Positions 26,686 to 36,573 are shown, numbered from the stretch's first letter. The stretch is 64,000 nt of DNA from Niabella beijingensis (GCF_020034665.1 NZ_JAIQDI010000001.1:2170001-2234000); one strand, 5' to 3'. Program-made: numbers and translations. Notes: generated by a model not told the origin, from the letters alone.

Positions 26686-29600
26686 TTAAAACTGAACGCT
26701 TAAACCGAGGGAATACGTACGGGCATTGGGATATCCTTTTGATTTATCACGCCCGAAGCTGGTAACCAATTCAGGATCAGGCCCCGAATACCTGGAAAAA
26801 GTATACACGTTTGCAGCAGTAAGATTTAACCGCGCACTGGTCATACGGAACCGGGTCAAAAACTCCGGGGCAAAGTTGTACGACAAAGTGATCTGACTTA
26901 TCTTCCAGTAGGATCCGTCTTCAAGGAAAAGCGACTGATTGGTACGGAAAGGTTGCAGTGTTCCTGCCCGTCTGAAATCATACGGATTGGGATAAACAGC
27001 GCCTACGGTTCCGCTGGTCTTGTCGCCCGGATTGGCCTTCCAGTAATTGTAGTTTTCAATGGGAGGCACCGCACCACCGGTGAAAATATTAGTGGTATAA
27101 CTGCCCAGTTCTGCAGCTGCTGCTTCATTAAGCAGATCCCTTGCCAATGTATAGTTCACCTGTGTTACCAGCATGAAGTTCTTATACTGTACCGTGGAAT
27201 AGATACCGCCCGTGGCTTTGGGAAAAGGATTTCCGAGCGGCAGCAAATCACGGTCATCGATCACATAGTCGCCGTTTACATCTACCCAGCGGGGATCACC
27301 CCCCTGCATATAAAAGCCCTGGTTTCCCAATTGCATGCGTTTGCCGGTTGCCGGGTTCACCGGTACATCCGCTGTGCTGGCGTAAACACCGTTGTTATAT
27401 AATATCAATGGCGTCAGCTCTCTTCCCAGCCGGTATACAACAGGTATGTTGGTTCCACCATCATTAACCGGAAACACAAACTCTCTTAATCCGCCGGGCA
27501 GCCGTGTTACAACCCGTCTATTGAGCGCCCCGTTGGCACTTATTGTCCACTGTACCGGCCTATCACTCTTAAATACACGAAGGGTAAGCGTCAGCTCATG
27601 TCCGAACTTGGCCAGACTGGTTTCGTTGGTCATCTTCTTAACGAAACCGCTGGTGTTGGGCAGGTTGATCTCCCGGCCTTCATTATCTGCCGTTTCATAA
27701 TAGGTATCATAGTTTACCTCCAGCCGGTTGTCTTCAAACAGTCCCAGCTCCACCCCAAAGTTTGTTTTTGTAGTGGTGAGCGGCAGGAAGGCTATGTTCG
27801 GTACCCGGTTCAGATCGATGAATACGGTGGGATTGTTATTATACTGCTGACCGATGATATATTTACCGTACACATCAAAAATATCTCCCGTAGGTGCAAT
27901 GGTGCGTCCCCAGCTCCCCCTGACTGCACCATAGTTCAGCCAGTCGAGGCCCGACAGGAATTTTTCTTTCTGAAAGTTCCAGCGCGCACTCACAGACGGA
28001 TTCTTCAGGTATCCCGCCGAAGGTCCGTTGGCCGATGTGGCATCCAGGCGGTAGTTAAGGTCGATTACATAACGTTTGTCATAGTTGAACGACAGGTATC
28101 CCAGGTTACCCACGATCCGTTTATCGCTCAGGTTGTCCAGGATCCCTCCTTTCGACAACCTCGGATTATATCCGAAGGATCCTTCGATCTGATCATTGGG
28201 AAATCCTACAAGAATATTTCTTGAAGCCCGGAATCCTTCTGAGCTGATCTCATTTACAGCACCTCCGGAAAGCTGGAACATATCCCCGATCATTTTTACA
28301 AAATCGAGCGAAACCCGGTTGTTGATCACATACCGCCGGTCGGAGTAGGTGATGCCTTCAGAGGAATTGCTATTCAGATAAGAAGGCGTATACATGTCTT
28401 CCGTACTGGAATTAAAATTATAGCTGAAGTTGTTGCGCAATGTAAGGCCCTTTATAAATTCCCATTGCAGATTCAGGGCTCCCAGGATGTTTGCTGATTT
28501 ATTATTACTCCGGATCGCATCAAGATTAAATACTTCTCCCGTACCGGAATAGATCGATGCCGGCATCAGTGTGGAGCTCCGGATCGCATTGTAGAGTTTA
28601 TCCTGGTCCAGTGTGCTGGAACTCCCCGCCTGTTTCTGCCCCAATGTTCCCTGAAGAGATACTTCTGCCAGGAAGTTTTCAACCGGCCAGTAGCGGGCAT
28701 TCATGCTTAATGAATACCTTTTGAAACCGGTGTTGCGGATAATACCTGCCTCCTGGTAATAGTTTACGTTGGTTTTATAGTTGAATGTCTTATCACCCCC
28801 TCTTACCTGTATGGTATGATCCTGGTTGAGCGTGGTACGGAAGAAATATTTCTGCCAGTCTGTAGCATTATTGAAAAAAGGGTTCAGGCTATCCGACAGT
28901 GCCGGGTACCGGTTGATCAGCGCTAAGGCTGATGCCGCCGAAGAGTCATAATCCAGTATTGCCTGTATCCGGCTGAGCCGTTCCTCTTTACCACCGAGGA
29001 TCGGGCGCAGTTTCGGAGGAGTCTTTGCAAAGAACTGGGCTGAGTACGATACGATGGGCACTTTGGACAGACCACGTTTTGTGGTGATAACAATTACGCC
29101 ATATGCGGCACGGGAACCATACTGTGCGGTAGCTGCCGCATCCCGGAGCACATCCACCTTTTCGATATCCTGCGGCGGTATCAATGCAATCGGACTGATA
29201 CCGGGGCCGGCACTCTGGAACCCGTATTCATAACCACTGTTTACATCAATAGGCGTACCATCCACTACAAATAAAGGGGAAGTGGGTCTTAAATAGCCGT
29301 CGGCAGTCATGCTCAAACTGGATGACCCGCGCAGGTTGATCGTTCCCATGCCGCCGGGAGAACCGTTGTTGTTCTGCACATCCAGCCCCGCAACCTTACC
29401 CTGCAGCAATTCCACCACGTTGGATACCGGTACATCCTGTAACACCTTTCCGCTGATAGTGGCACTGGAGCCCGTTGCCGCATCCCGGTTTTTTGTACGG
29501 TATCCTTCCACCCTTATCTCCTGAAGCGAACCCGCACCCGATTGTTCCAGTTCGATATCCAGTACATCGCTGGTATCGGCTGCAGTTACCTTGTATTCCC

Positions 29601-29880
29601 GGACATTGTATCCGGCATGACTGAACAGCAAGCTGGAACCCAGGCTTACCGTAATGGTAAAACCGCCATTCTCATCTGTTTGGGCAACAGGCACCGGCGG
29701 CTTACCCGCAGAGATCGTAACACCAGGTTTTCCTGTTCCCAGATCTTTATCGGTAACCCGCCCTTTCAGGGTGACCTTCGTCTGCCCATATGCGGCGTTC
29801 CAAAACCCAGTTATGAACAATATTCCGATTACCGAAAAAAATAACCTCATTTCAATCGATTTTGATTTTAATAATTTCAT
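26686..29880 (-). CDS. SusC/RagA TonB-dependent transporter (second pair of the operon)
   Basis: 1064-residue outer-membrane transporter. The signal peptide ends near AAYGQ (Met11 is a possible start). The CarboxypepD_reg-like domain (about 36-110: VTLKGRVTDKDLGTGKPGVTI) precedes SLQEIRVEGYRTKN as the TonB-box region. The plug includes VVELLQGKVAGLDVQNNNGSPGG split by NLRGSSSL, FVVDGTPID, and EKVDVLRDAAATAQYGSRAAYGVIVITTKRG. The rest is barrel, ending GLSVQF. There is no STN domain, so it is not tied to a FecR, in contrast to the susC at 6957. Member of the 11-gene operon. Confidence 0.94.
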   Translation of the reverse strand: MKLLKSKSIEMRLFFSVIGILFITGFWNAAYGQTKVTLKGRVTDKDLGTGKPGVTISAGKPPVPVAQTDENGGFTITVSLGSSLLFSHAGYNVREYKVTAADTSDVLDIELEQSGAGSLQEIRVEGYRTKNRDAATGSSATISGKVLQDVPVSNVVELLQGKVAGLDVQNNNGSPGGMGTINLRGSSSLSMTADGYLRPTSPLFVVDGTPIDVNSGYEYGFQSAGPGISPIALIPPQDIEKVDVLRDAAATAQYGSRAAYGVIVITTKRGLSKVPIVSYSAQFFAKTPPKLRPILGGKEERLSRIQAILDYDSSAASALALINRYPALSDSLNPFFNNATDWQKYFFRTTLNQDHTIQVRGGDKTFNYKTNVNYYQEAGIIRNTGFKRYSLSMNARYWPVENFLAEVSLQGTLGQKQAGSSSTLDQDKLYNAIRSSTLMPASIYSGTGEVFNLDAIRSNNKSANILGALNLQWEFIKGLTLRNNFSYNFNSSTEDMYTPSYLNSNSSEGITYSDRRYVINNRVSLDFVKMIGDMFQLSGGAVNEISSEGFRASRNILVGFPNDQIEGSFGYNPRLSKGGILDNLSDKRIVGNLGYLSFNYDKRYVIDLNYRLDATSANGPSAGYLKNPSVSARWNFQKEKFLSGLDWLNYGAVRGSWGRTIAPTGDIFDVYGKYIIGQQYNNNPTVFIDLNRVPNIAFLPLTTTKTNFGVELGLFEDNRLEVNYDTYYETADNEGREINLPNTSGFVKKMTNETSLAKFGHELTLTLRVFKSDRPVQWTISANGALNRRVVTRLPGGLREFVFPVNDGGTNIPVVYRLGRELTPLILYNNGVYASTADVPVNPATGKRMQLGNQGFYMQGGDPRWVDVNGDYVIDDRDLLPLGNPFPKATGGIYSTVQYKNFMLVTQVNYTLARDLLNEAAAAELGSYTTNIFTGGAVPPIENYNYWKANPGDKTSGTVGAVYPNPYDFRRAGTLQPFRTNQSLFLEDGSYWKISQITLSYNFAPEFLTRFRMTSARLNLTAANVYTFSRYSGPDPELVTSFGRDKSKGYPNARTYSLGLSVQF

Positions 29881-29892
29881 GACCGCCAGCTG

Positions 29893-30951
29893 TTACAGAT
29901 CATCCGTTGTTTTAGGTACATCTTTTTTGAATGCAAAAACAATCTCCCAGTCACCGGGATCATATATAGCGAAATTGAGTCCGAAGGATGCATTGATCCG
30001 GGCGCCACCAAACCCGATGCGCGACCAGGTAAAAGCAGCCTTTGCAGTTATACCGTCGGATGTAGTATATTTTGTGGGAATGTTCACCAGCGGAATCGGA
30101 TACGCCACGTCATACTGCACATAGGTATCGGTCTTCTTCATGTTGAAGCCATGCACCAGGTGTTCCCAATCGGTAGTATTAAAGATGGCCGGATCCATCG
30201 GCTGGTATAAGGTATCCAAGAAACGGAAGGTAAGCGTGTTCCTGGTAGACGGATTTGCTTTGCGGATATAAACATCCACATCATCAAAACCCAGGTTGCG
30301 GTTACTGTTTTTAGCTCCGGTTACATTTTCGATAAATGAAATCCCGAAATTTTCCCGTACGGGTTGCCCGGTCAGATTATTGAGATTGGTGGGCAATGTG
30401 GGGATCTCCTTCATGGGCATCAGCTTCAGGTTCCTGAAAAAACGCCGGCCACCGGAGTTGGACAATTCCACATCAAACAGGTACCCGGAATCCGGCTGGG
30501 AAAAAACAAAATCTGATTTGCCGGCACCCCAGAAAGTGATATCTCCTGTATGAGGGCTCATTTCCAGAATGGAATGATATTCCTCTTTGCGTTTGGCTTC
30601 TATTTCTGCTATCGATTTCTCCTCGCCCGTATAGGCGGCCTTCCACGCCTTTACCGGGAACGCATCCGTAAGCTCCGGCGCCGGTTCTCCCGTTCTTCTG
30701 CGTACGTTTATGATTTTAAAGTCCGCGGGATAGGTGGTACTTCCCTGATAAAAGTTATCCGTAAAATAGGTCGTTCTGCCCAGTATGGGTTCGTAGGTAT
30801 CCAGTGTAAACCCGGAATCACCTCCGATGGTATTCCTTTCTTTCGGAACCAGTTTTGTACAAGCAGATAGTGCTACCATAAAACACAGTAACATATAAGC
30901 GGTATTCCTGCTGATGATGCAATACATATCTTTTCTGTTATTGTTGCGCAT
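29893..30951 (-). CDS. DUF5007-like lipoprotein
   Basis: 352-residue lipoprotein with Cys31 in MVALSACTKL; Met9 may be the true start. The pattern NTIGGDSGFTLDTYEPILGRTTYFTDNFYQGSTTYP and the beta-rich body are those of a Bacteroidota family I recall as DUF5007, which tends to sit beside SusC/SusD/fasciclin genes. No catalytic motif. It lies 12 bases after a fasciclin gene and 12 bases before the second susC, linking the two halves of the operon. A surface accessory role is inferred. Confidence 0.7.
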   Translation of the reverse strand: MRNNNRKDMYCIISRNTAYMLLCFMVALSACTKLVPKERNTIGGDSGFTLDTYEPILGRTTYFTDNFYQGSTTYPADFKIINVRRRTGEPAPELTDAFPVKAWKAAYTGEEKSIAEIEAKRKEEYHSILEMSPHTGDITFWGAGKSDFVFSQPDSGYLFDVELSNSGGRRFFRNLKLMPMKEIPTLPTNLNNLTGQPVRENFGISFIENVTGAKNSNRNLGFDDVDVYIRKANPSTRNTLTFRFLDTLYQPMDPAIFNTTDWEHLVHGFNMKKTDTYVQYDVAYPIPLVNIPTKYTTSDGITAKAAFTWSRIGFGGARINASFGLNFAIYDPGDWEIVFAFKKDVPKTTDDL

Positions 30952-30963
30952 TCAATAATATTT

Positions 30964-31665
30964 TTAATCTCTGTTTAATGCCTGTATCAGATCTGTTCCG
31001 AATCCGAAATTGTGCCCGGGATCCAGTACATGCAGGATGGCATTGCTGGTTTTTATGTCCACCGTGTTGGTGTATACCCTTACCCAGTTTACGGCAAATA
31101 CGGATTTCCGCATATCACTGAATAAGATGGCAGACGGTCCGCCACCCAGGAAGCCGGATGCATTGGTGGCACGAAGCTGCAGTTGCATTTTATATTCGTA
31201 CTTCATGGAAGGGAATTCCAGTCCGTCTGCGCGGTCGTACAGTTGCTGTGTGGTAATATGACCGGGAATGATATAGCGGCAAAAGAAGCTGTCCAGGACC
31301 GCCTCATCCATGGTACTGAATGAGACCGCAGGAAGTGCCGGAACGGAATCCCTTCTTGCATCATTGATATTCTTCAATGCGATCGTATAAGAGCGGTTGC
31401 TGGTGGCAAAGACGGTATAGCTGCCGCTACGCAGGGAGTCTGCAACACCGGGAAGCCGGTTAATTACCAGCAGCATAGAATCATATACGCCGGGCTGCGA
31501 CTGCAGGTACTCGATGGCATTGCCGTTAAAGGAACCGGCCGTATTGTTGTACTTCACATAGGTCTGATCCGCTTTCGAACAACCGGCGGTCACTATCAAG
31601 GCGGCCAGTATCCAAACACCAAGAGGGCGGGCGCATGTGCTGATAAACTGAGAATAGATGTTCAT
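30964..31665 (-). CDS. Fasciclin-domain lipoprotein (first set)
   Basis: 233-residue lipoprotein, Cys29 in LIVTAGCSK. Fasciclin elements: AIEYLQSQPGVYDSMLLVINRLPGV, YTVFATSNRSYTIAL, CRYIIPGHITTQQL and closing NAILHVLDPGHNFGFG. It sits 36 bases after a susD and 12 bases before the DUF5007-like gene. Same position relative to its SusC/SusD pair as the fasciclin protein in the second set. Confidence 0.82.
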   Translation of the reverse strand: MNIYSQFISTCARPLGVWILAALIVTAGCSKADQTYVKYNNTAGSFNGNAIEYLQSQPGVYDSMLLVINRLPGVADSLRSGSYTVFATSNRSYTIALKNINDARRDSVPALPAVSFSTMDEAVLDSFFCRYIIPGHITTQQLYDRADGLEFPSMKYEYKMQLQLRATNASGFLGGGPSAILFSDMRKSVFAVNWVRVYTNTVDIKTSNAILHVLDPGHNFGFGTDLIQALNRD

Positions 31666-31701
31666 TGTAATATCGTTATTCGGATGATGAATCTTGATTT
31701 G

Positions 31702-33252
31702 TTATTGCTTCCAGTACGGGTTCTGAACAATATTGGGGTTGGCATTCAGCACCTCCTGGGAAACGGGCCAGTAAATTCCCCCGCGATCGATCAGATCATT
31801 GAAGGCAGGATCATTCCGTTTGATCTTGTTATAACGCACCAGGTCGTACCAACGCCAGCCTTCTCCCAGTAATTCTCTTCTTCTTTCTGCAAAAACCTCG
31901 CTGAGTACATCGGTGGCAGGGCCGTATGTTATCACATCGATGTTCCGGTTGGCGCGGAGTGTGTTCACCTTCTGCAATGCTTCCTCGTTCCGGCCCAGCA
32001 CGGCCAGTGCTTCTGCATTCAGCAGCGTGATCTCCTCCAGCCGGGTAAATACGATAGAAGAATTATACACTGCGAACTGACCGGATCCGCTGCCTCCCGC
32101 TACCACTCTTATTTTTTTGAACACAGGAATAGCAGAGGAGTAATTCTCGAAATACGCTTCCGTCGGCAATCCGTTGTCCGGGTTAAATCCGAACCGCGCG
32201 TCATTGCCGTTGGCACGGGGAAACAATATCGCGATGCTGTCCTTGGGTATATAGATATCGGGCAGTTGCTTCGACATCGGGAATTTGGTCGTATTGGCCA
32301 GTGTCAGCTGCTCGATATGCCCGGAAGTACTGGATTCTCCGCGCTCATAGATAAAATTGAACCCGATCATCTGGTTCCAGCTCACTTCAGAGGTATTAAA
32401 AAGAAATAACTCTCCGGTAAGCTGGTCGGTGGTCACCGTTGTCAGCCGGGCCTTGCTGGCATTGTCCAGTACAAACTGGGAGTAAACAGCTACATCCACA
32501 TAGCTGCCCTGCAATGCTGCGATATGGGCCAAGATGGCGTACGCAGAAAGCTTGCCCAGCAAGGTGTTTTTCCAGTCGGCTGAAGAGTTACCATAATAGA
32601 GCGGAGGGAACACCAGGTCCGGATCGGTTATGGAATACTGGTAAGGCAGCCGCTGGGAGGCTTCCAGCAATTCATTCTTTGCAAAGCTTAACACGGTATT
32701 CTTATCCGTACGCGGCAACGCTTTAAAATCACCTTCACCGGTAGATGTGATAAGCGGAACATCCCCCCAGTTCCTTACCAGCATATAGTAGGCAAATGCA
32801 CGGAGCGAGCGGGCCTGGGCCACATCCAGTTTGTAGTACGATTCGGTATAACGGGTATCCTCCAGGCATCCCTTTACACGGTCTATGAATATATTGGCCG
32901 CATTAATGACAGCATAGAATCTGCGCCAGTCGCTTACACTGCTGATCAACGGGAAAGAGGCATTCAGGTTGCCATTGACCACGGCCCTCAGATCGGGCCG
33001 GCTCACAGCCTGAAAATCGCCGTCCCGCAATTCTCCCAGCACCCAATAGCTGTTATTGTCTGCCAGCGCGGCCCGGAACAGGCCGTAGATGCCGATCAGC
33101 CCCGCCCGCGCATCTTCATACCGGGTCCAGTGGTTTTCCTCAGAGGCCTGCCGGGTGGAAGGCACATCTACCTGTTTGTTACAGGCACTCATCAGCACAG
33201 CCACAAAAACAGCTACAATAAAAGGCACCTGTATATAAAAAATCCGTTTCAT
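31702..33252 (-). CDS. SusD/RagB-family lipoprotein (first pair of the operon)
   Basis: 516-residue outer-membrane lipoprotein, Cys24 in VLMSAC. It carries VDVPSTRQASEENHWTRYEDARAGLIGIYGLF near the N-terminus and the family's C-terminal LGEGWRWYDLVRYNKIKRNDP...YWPVSQEVLNANPNIVQNPYW. It follows its SusC by 38 bases. Ligand unknown. Confidence 0.94.
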   Translation of the reverse strand: MKRIFYIQVPFIVAVFVAVLMSACNKQVDVPSTRQASEENHWTRYEDARAGLIGIYGLFRAALADNNSYWVLGELRDGDFQAVSRPDLRAVVNGNLNASFPLISSVSDWRRFYAVINAANIFIDRVKGCLEDTRYTESYYKLDVAQARSLRAFAYYMLVRNWGDVPLITSTGEGDFKALPRTDKNTVLSFAKNELLEASQRLPYQYSITDPDLVFPPLYYGNSSADWKNTLLGKLSAYAILAHIAALQGSYVDVAVYSQFVLDNASKARLTTVTTDQLTGELFLFNTSEVSWNQMIGFNFIYERGESSTSGHIEQLTLANTTKFPMSKQLPDIYIPKDSIAILFPRANGNDARFGFNPDNGLPTEAYFENYSSAIPVFKKIRVVAGGSGSGQFAVYNSSIVFTRLEEITLLNAEALAVLGRNEEALQKVNTLRANRNIDVITYGPATDVLSEVFAERRRELLGEGWRWYDLVRYNKIKRNDPAFNDLIDRGGIYWPVSQEVLNANPNIVQNPYWKQ

Positions 33253-33290
33253 AAATTATCTTTTGATACTGAGATTTTGAACATTCATTA

Positions 33291-36242
33291 TTAGAAATCA
33301 AGCTTCAAACCAACGATCAGCGACCGGGGAAGCGGTAACCCGTACCCATTGTAGATCCCGTTATAATTCGCCAGTTCGGGGTCGTCGCCTTTAAACGGAG
33401 ACAGTGTTAAAAGATTGGTCCCTGTCAGGTAAATAAGACATCTGTCAAATGTTGTCCTGGTTCCTCCCTTGCTCAGGTCATATCCAATAGAAACCGATCG
33501 GAGTTTCAGATAAGAAGCGTTGTCAAGGAACAGGTCCTGGTCCATTCTGTAAGGCACTACACTGCTCCAGGGATTGTATACCGGATAGCCGGTCAGGTCC
33601 TGTTTTTCTTCCCAGAATGTGATCTCCTTAACCGAGTTGATATTGTTGTTGGCTTCTGTATTAATGAAATCCAGTCTTGAAGAAGCATACTGGTTCAGCA
33701 CCTTCCTGCCCAGGGCGAAATAGCATTGGAAATCCAGCGAAAAATTATGATAGGTGAAATTGCTTCCGAAACCGCCGCTGATTTTCGGCAGGTAATTACC
33801 CTGTATCGTTTTATCATCATCATTGATCACATAGTCCCCGTTAATATCCCGCCAGCGCGGATCACCGGCTTTCAGCGCAACACCTTTGTAGGTGACGGGC
33901 TGATTTGTTGAAGGGTTTACCGGCACTTCAGCATCCGTATTATAAATGCCGTCATTGGTGAGCAACCAGAATCCGTCAACCGGTTTTCCGATTTCAAGCT
34001 TGGTGGCACCTATTGTAACGGTGCGTAGTCCATCGGGTAAGGCAGCCAGTTTATTCTTATTGTAATTCAGGTTGCCGGTGAACCGCCAGCTGAACTGATG
34101 CTTCGCTGCAGGGAACAGGTCCGCTGTTACCGAAAGGTCCACGCCTGTGTTGTTTACCGCAAGACCGCTTTTATAGGCGCCGGTATAGCCCCATTCCAAT
34201 GCTACAGGAACCGGCAGCAGCATGTCTTTATCTGATTTTTTATACACATCCAGCCCTACCTGTACACGGTCTTCGATCAGGCCCAGCCGTATACCTGCGT
34301 TCAGCTGATTGGTATACGCCCATGGTATGCCGTACCCTACCCATCCGGAGGTATAGGGTCTTGACAATCCGCCCAGACCGGCATAGGATCCAAAAGTGGG
34401 TTCATTGGTAAATCCCATATCCACACGGTAGGCCGGTCCTGCATTAAAGCGGTCATCGCTCAGCAGTTTTCCCATATGCCCCCAGGAAGCCGTTACCAGG
34501 AAGGAGCTCAGCTGCTGCGCATCTGCCAGCAACGATTTTTTGAGATTCCACTCGGCACCGGCCGAATAGTTGGTGAACCACCGGTTGTCCGGCTGCATAT
34601 TGGAAGAACCTTCACGGCTCACAACCGCATTTAATTTCAGTACCTCGTTATAAGTGTACACAGCATTCCCGAAAAAGGATACCAGTTTGGAGCTCATCTT
34701 TCCGGGGAAATAATTTACAAGTATCCCGCGGGGAATCAGGTAATCCGCTTTATTCGGATCACCGGTTACTACGTTGATCTTGGTAAAATCATTGGGAGTA
34801 TTGTTGGCATAGGCATAATCATATTTATACACATCGGATACAAAATTCTGTCCTCCTTTTAATGTAAGGGTCCCGGAGCTGCCCACATTAAAATCGTATG
34901 CTACGCTATTGGTAATTACCAGGCGTTGGTTGTATCCGAAATAGTTGGATACAAAGTTGTTTCCTTCCAGCAGGGTAGTAGGCCAGAAAACATCACGGAT
35001 GCCTTCATTGTAATCAAATCCGAGTCTTCCGGCATAAGTAAACTTTTCAAAAGGCTTGGCCGCAATAGCAATGTATCCCCTTACCAGGTTGTTGGTATTC
35101 TTATCAAACGCATTATCGAACTGCGAGAGATACGATCCATACAATGAACTGTTGGGCGTAAGCGGATTGGTGAGATCCGGAATATAGCGTTGTTCCGCAA
35201 GGCGGTCCCGGATGTTGCGGTTGCGGTCCCGCTCCTGCCGGGTATACCCGAGCATACTGGAAACCATCAGCCATTTAATGGGCGCCACATTGATAAAGAA
35301 AGAACCATTATAACGCGTAAAAGAGGTTTTATCCGCCGGGTTGGCATTCTTTGTAAGCCCGCCCATAAAACGGAAATTCGCCCGGTCGGATCCGCCGCTG
35401 AGACTGGCATCCACGTTATAAAGCGGTACATTGTCATAATACAGGTTGGTCCAGTCTGCGGGGCCGTAATAATCCCTATTCGTGGAATCACGCAGGTACG
35501 GCGGATAATTTAACCGGTCCTCCACAGTACCATACCGGTTGTAAAATGTCTGGCGGAACTGATTTTCACGTACGGCATTGGTCGCAAAAACATCGGGTTT
35601 TGCCGCATAACCAAAATAGCTGTTGATGTTGATCTTTCTTTCTCCCGACCGTGCATTTTTTGTGATCACCCAGATAGCGCCATTTGCAGCCATTGAACCC
35701 AGGGATGCCAGTGTTACCGGATCTTTGATCACTTCAATGGACTCAATATCATCCGGGTTCAGACTGGCCAGCAGATTGGTGGCCGGCCCTTCACGGTTGA
35801 AATCATATTTCTGTATTTCATAAATGAACGGGTTGTCCTGGATAACCGGTATTCCGTTTACGAATACAACAGGCTGCTGGTCGAACAACTCTCTTTTGCT
35901 CAGCAGCGGAGATGAGATACCGCGGACAAAGATGTTCTGTTCCGTTCCCGGTTCCCCGCTTGATTCCTGTACATAAACACCTGCGGCATTTCCTTTCAGC
36001 ATCTGCTGCACCGATATATAAGGCTGCCGCTCCAGGTATTTCAGCGGAACTTTATTGATGGAATGCCCGTTGAATGAGGGCGCCACCTGCAGCGGCTCCA
36101 GGCCAGTGGTCGGTATTACCGGTAATGTATCCGGAACATCTGTAACCAGGGAGTCCTGTGCTGCAGCATGAAGGTTAAGGACAATAAACACCCCCAAGAA
36201 ACTCCAGCTTCTTAAATACTTCAAACAATTGTTCACAGCCAT
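33291..36242 (-). CDS. SusC/RagA TonB-dependent transporter lacking the N-terminal regulatory domain (first gene of the operon)
   Basis: 983-residue outer-membrane transporter with a signal peptide ending LHAAAQ (about residue 29). Unlike most SusC proteins it has no CarboxypepD_reg-like domain; about 35 residues of proline/threonine-rich linker lead directly to the plug (VQQMLKGNAAGVYVQESSGEPG, VFVNGIPVIQDNPF, DDIESIEVIKDPVTLASLGS, ANGAIWVITKNA). The barrel is of normal length and ends LIVGLKLDF. It opens the 11-gene operon; the 515-base region upstream holds operator-like sites and a probable long leader. Confidence 0.93.
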   Translation of the reverse strand: MAVNNCLKYLRSWSFLGVFIVLNLHAAAQDSLVTDVPDTLPVIPTTGLEPLQVAPSFNGHSINKVPLKYLERQPYISVQQMLKGNAAGVYVQESSGEPGTEQNIFVRGISSPLLSKRELFDQQPVVFVNGIPVIQDNPFIYEIQKYDFNREGPATNLLASLNPDDIESIEVIKDPVTLASLGSMAANGAIWVITKNARSGERKININSYFGYAAKPDVFATNAVRENQFRQTFYNRYGTVEDRLNYPPYLRDSTNRDYYGPADWTNLYYDNVPLYNVDASLSGGSDRANFRFMGGLTKNANPADKTSFTRYNGSFFINVAPIKWLMVSSMLGYTRQERDRNRNIRDRLAEQRYIPDLTNPLTPNSSLYGSYLSQFDNAFDKNTNNLVRGYIAIAAKPFEKFTYAGRLGFDYNEGIRDVFWPTTLLEGNNFVSNYFGYNQRLVITNSVAYDFNVGSSGTLTLKGGQNFVSDVYKYDYAYANNTPNDFTKINVVTGDPNKADYLIPRGILVNYFPGKMSSKLVSFFGNAVYTYNEVLKLNAVVSREGSSNMQPDNRWFTNYSAGAEWNLKKSLLADAQQLSSFLVTASWGHMGKLLSDDRFNAGPAYRVDMGFTNEPTFGSYAGLGGLSRPYTSGWVGYGIPWAYTNQLNAGIRLGLIEDRVQVGLDVYKKSDKDMLLPVPVALEWGYTGAYKSGLAVNNTGVDLSVTADLFPAAKHQFSWRFTGNLNYNKNKLAALPDGLRTVTIGATKLEIGKPVDGFWLLTNDGIYNTDAEVPVNPSTNQPVTYKGVALKAGDPRWRDINGDYVINDDDKTIQGNYLPKISGGFGSNFTYHNFSLDFQCYFALGRKVLNQYASSRLDFINTEANNNINSVKEITFWEEKQDLTGYPVYNPWSSVVPYRMDQDLFLDNASYLKLRSVSIGYDLSKGGTRTTFDRCLIYLTGTNLLTLSPFKGDDPELANYNGIYNGYGLPLPRSLIVGLKLDF

Positions 36243-36305
36243 TGAAAAAATTAGTTGGTTTCTAAATACTTTTTCCTACAAACGATCAGGCAAAAAACTC
36301 CCCTG

Positions 36306-36327
36306 TCAAAACATTTTCATGTTTTGA
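36306..36327. promoter_or_regulatory. Perfect hairpin/palindrome in the operon leader
   Basis: Two 9-base arms, TCAAAACAT (36306-36314) and ATGTTTTGA (36319-36327), flank a 4-base loop. It lies about 65-85 bases before the first susC ATG, inside the inferred 5' untranslated leader. It may be an RNA structure affecting stability or translation, or a protein-binding palindrome. Confidence 0.4.
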
Positions 36328-36499
36328 AAAACAAGCTATACTTCTTACTAAAAAAAACCGGCGTACTGCTGTCCTTTGGTTCGTTCTCATCGCAACATAC
36401 TCCCGTCTCCGGAACAGTCAATCATTAGTAAAATCAATCTCTCTAGCTTAACTGTTATTGTTTTATTAAATTCCAATAACCAGGGCTAAGATATAGGGA

Positions 36500-36541
36500 C
36501 AAATTGTATAATCAAAGCAAAAATGATGTGCAATCGTTTGT
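36500..36541 (-). promoter_or_regulatory. Candidate promoter of the 11-gene operon with overlapping operator-like site
   Basis: On the minus strand TACAATTTG (36508-36500) resembles the -7 element with one extra spacer base. A TTG (36533-36531) lies 22 bases upstream of it. The TTG is inside GCAATCGTTTGT (36530-36541), which matches the perfect palindrome at 36574-36585 in 10 of 12 positions. The transcript would have a leader of about 250 bases. No other TAnnTTTG on this strand was found in 36243-36499. Confidence 0.3.
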
Positions 36542-36573
36542 GCAATTAAAAATTTAATGTGCCGCTTTTTTAT

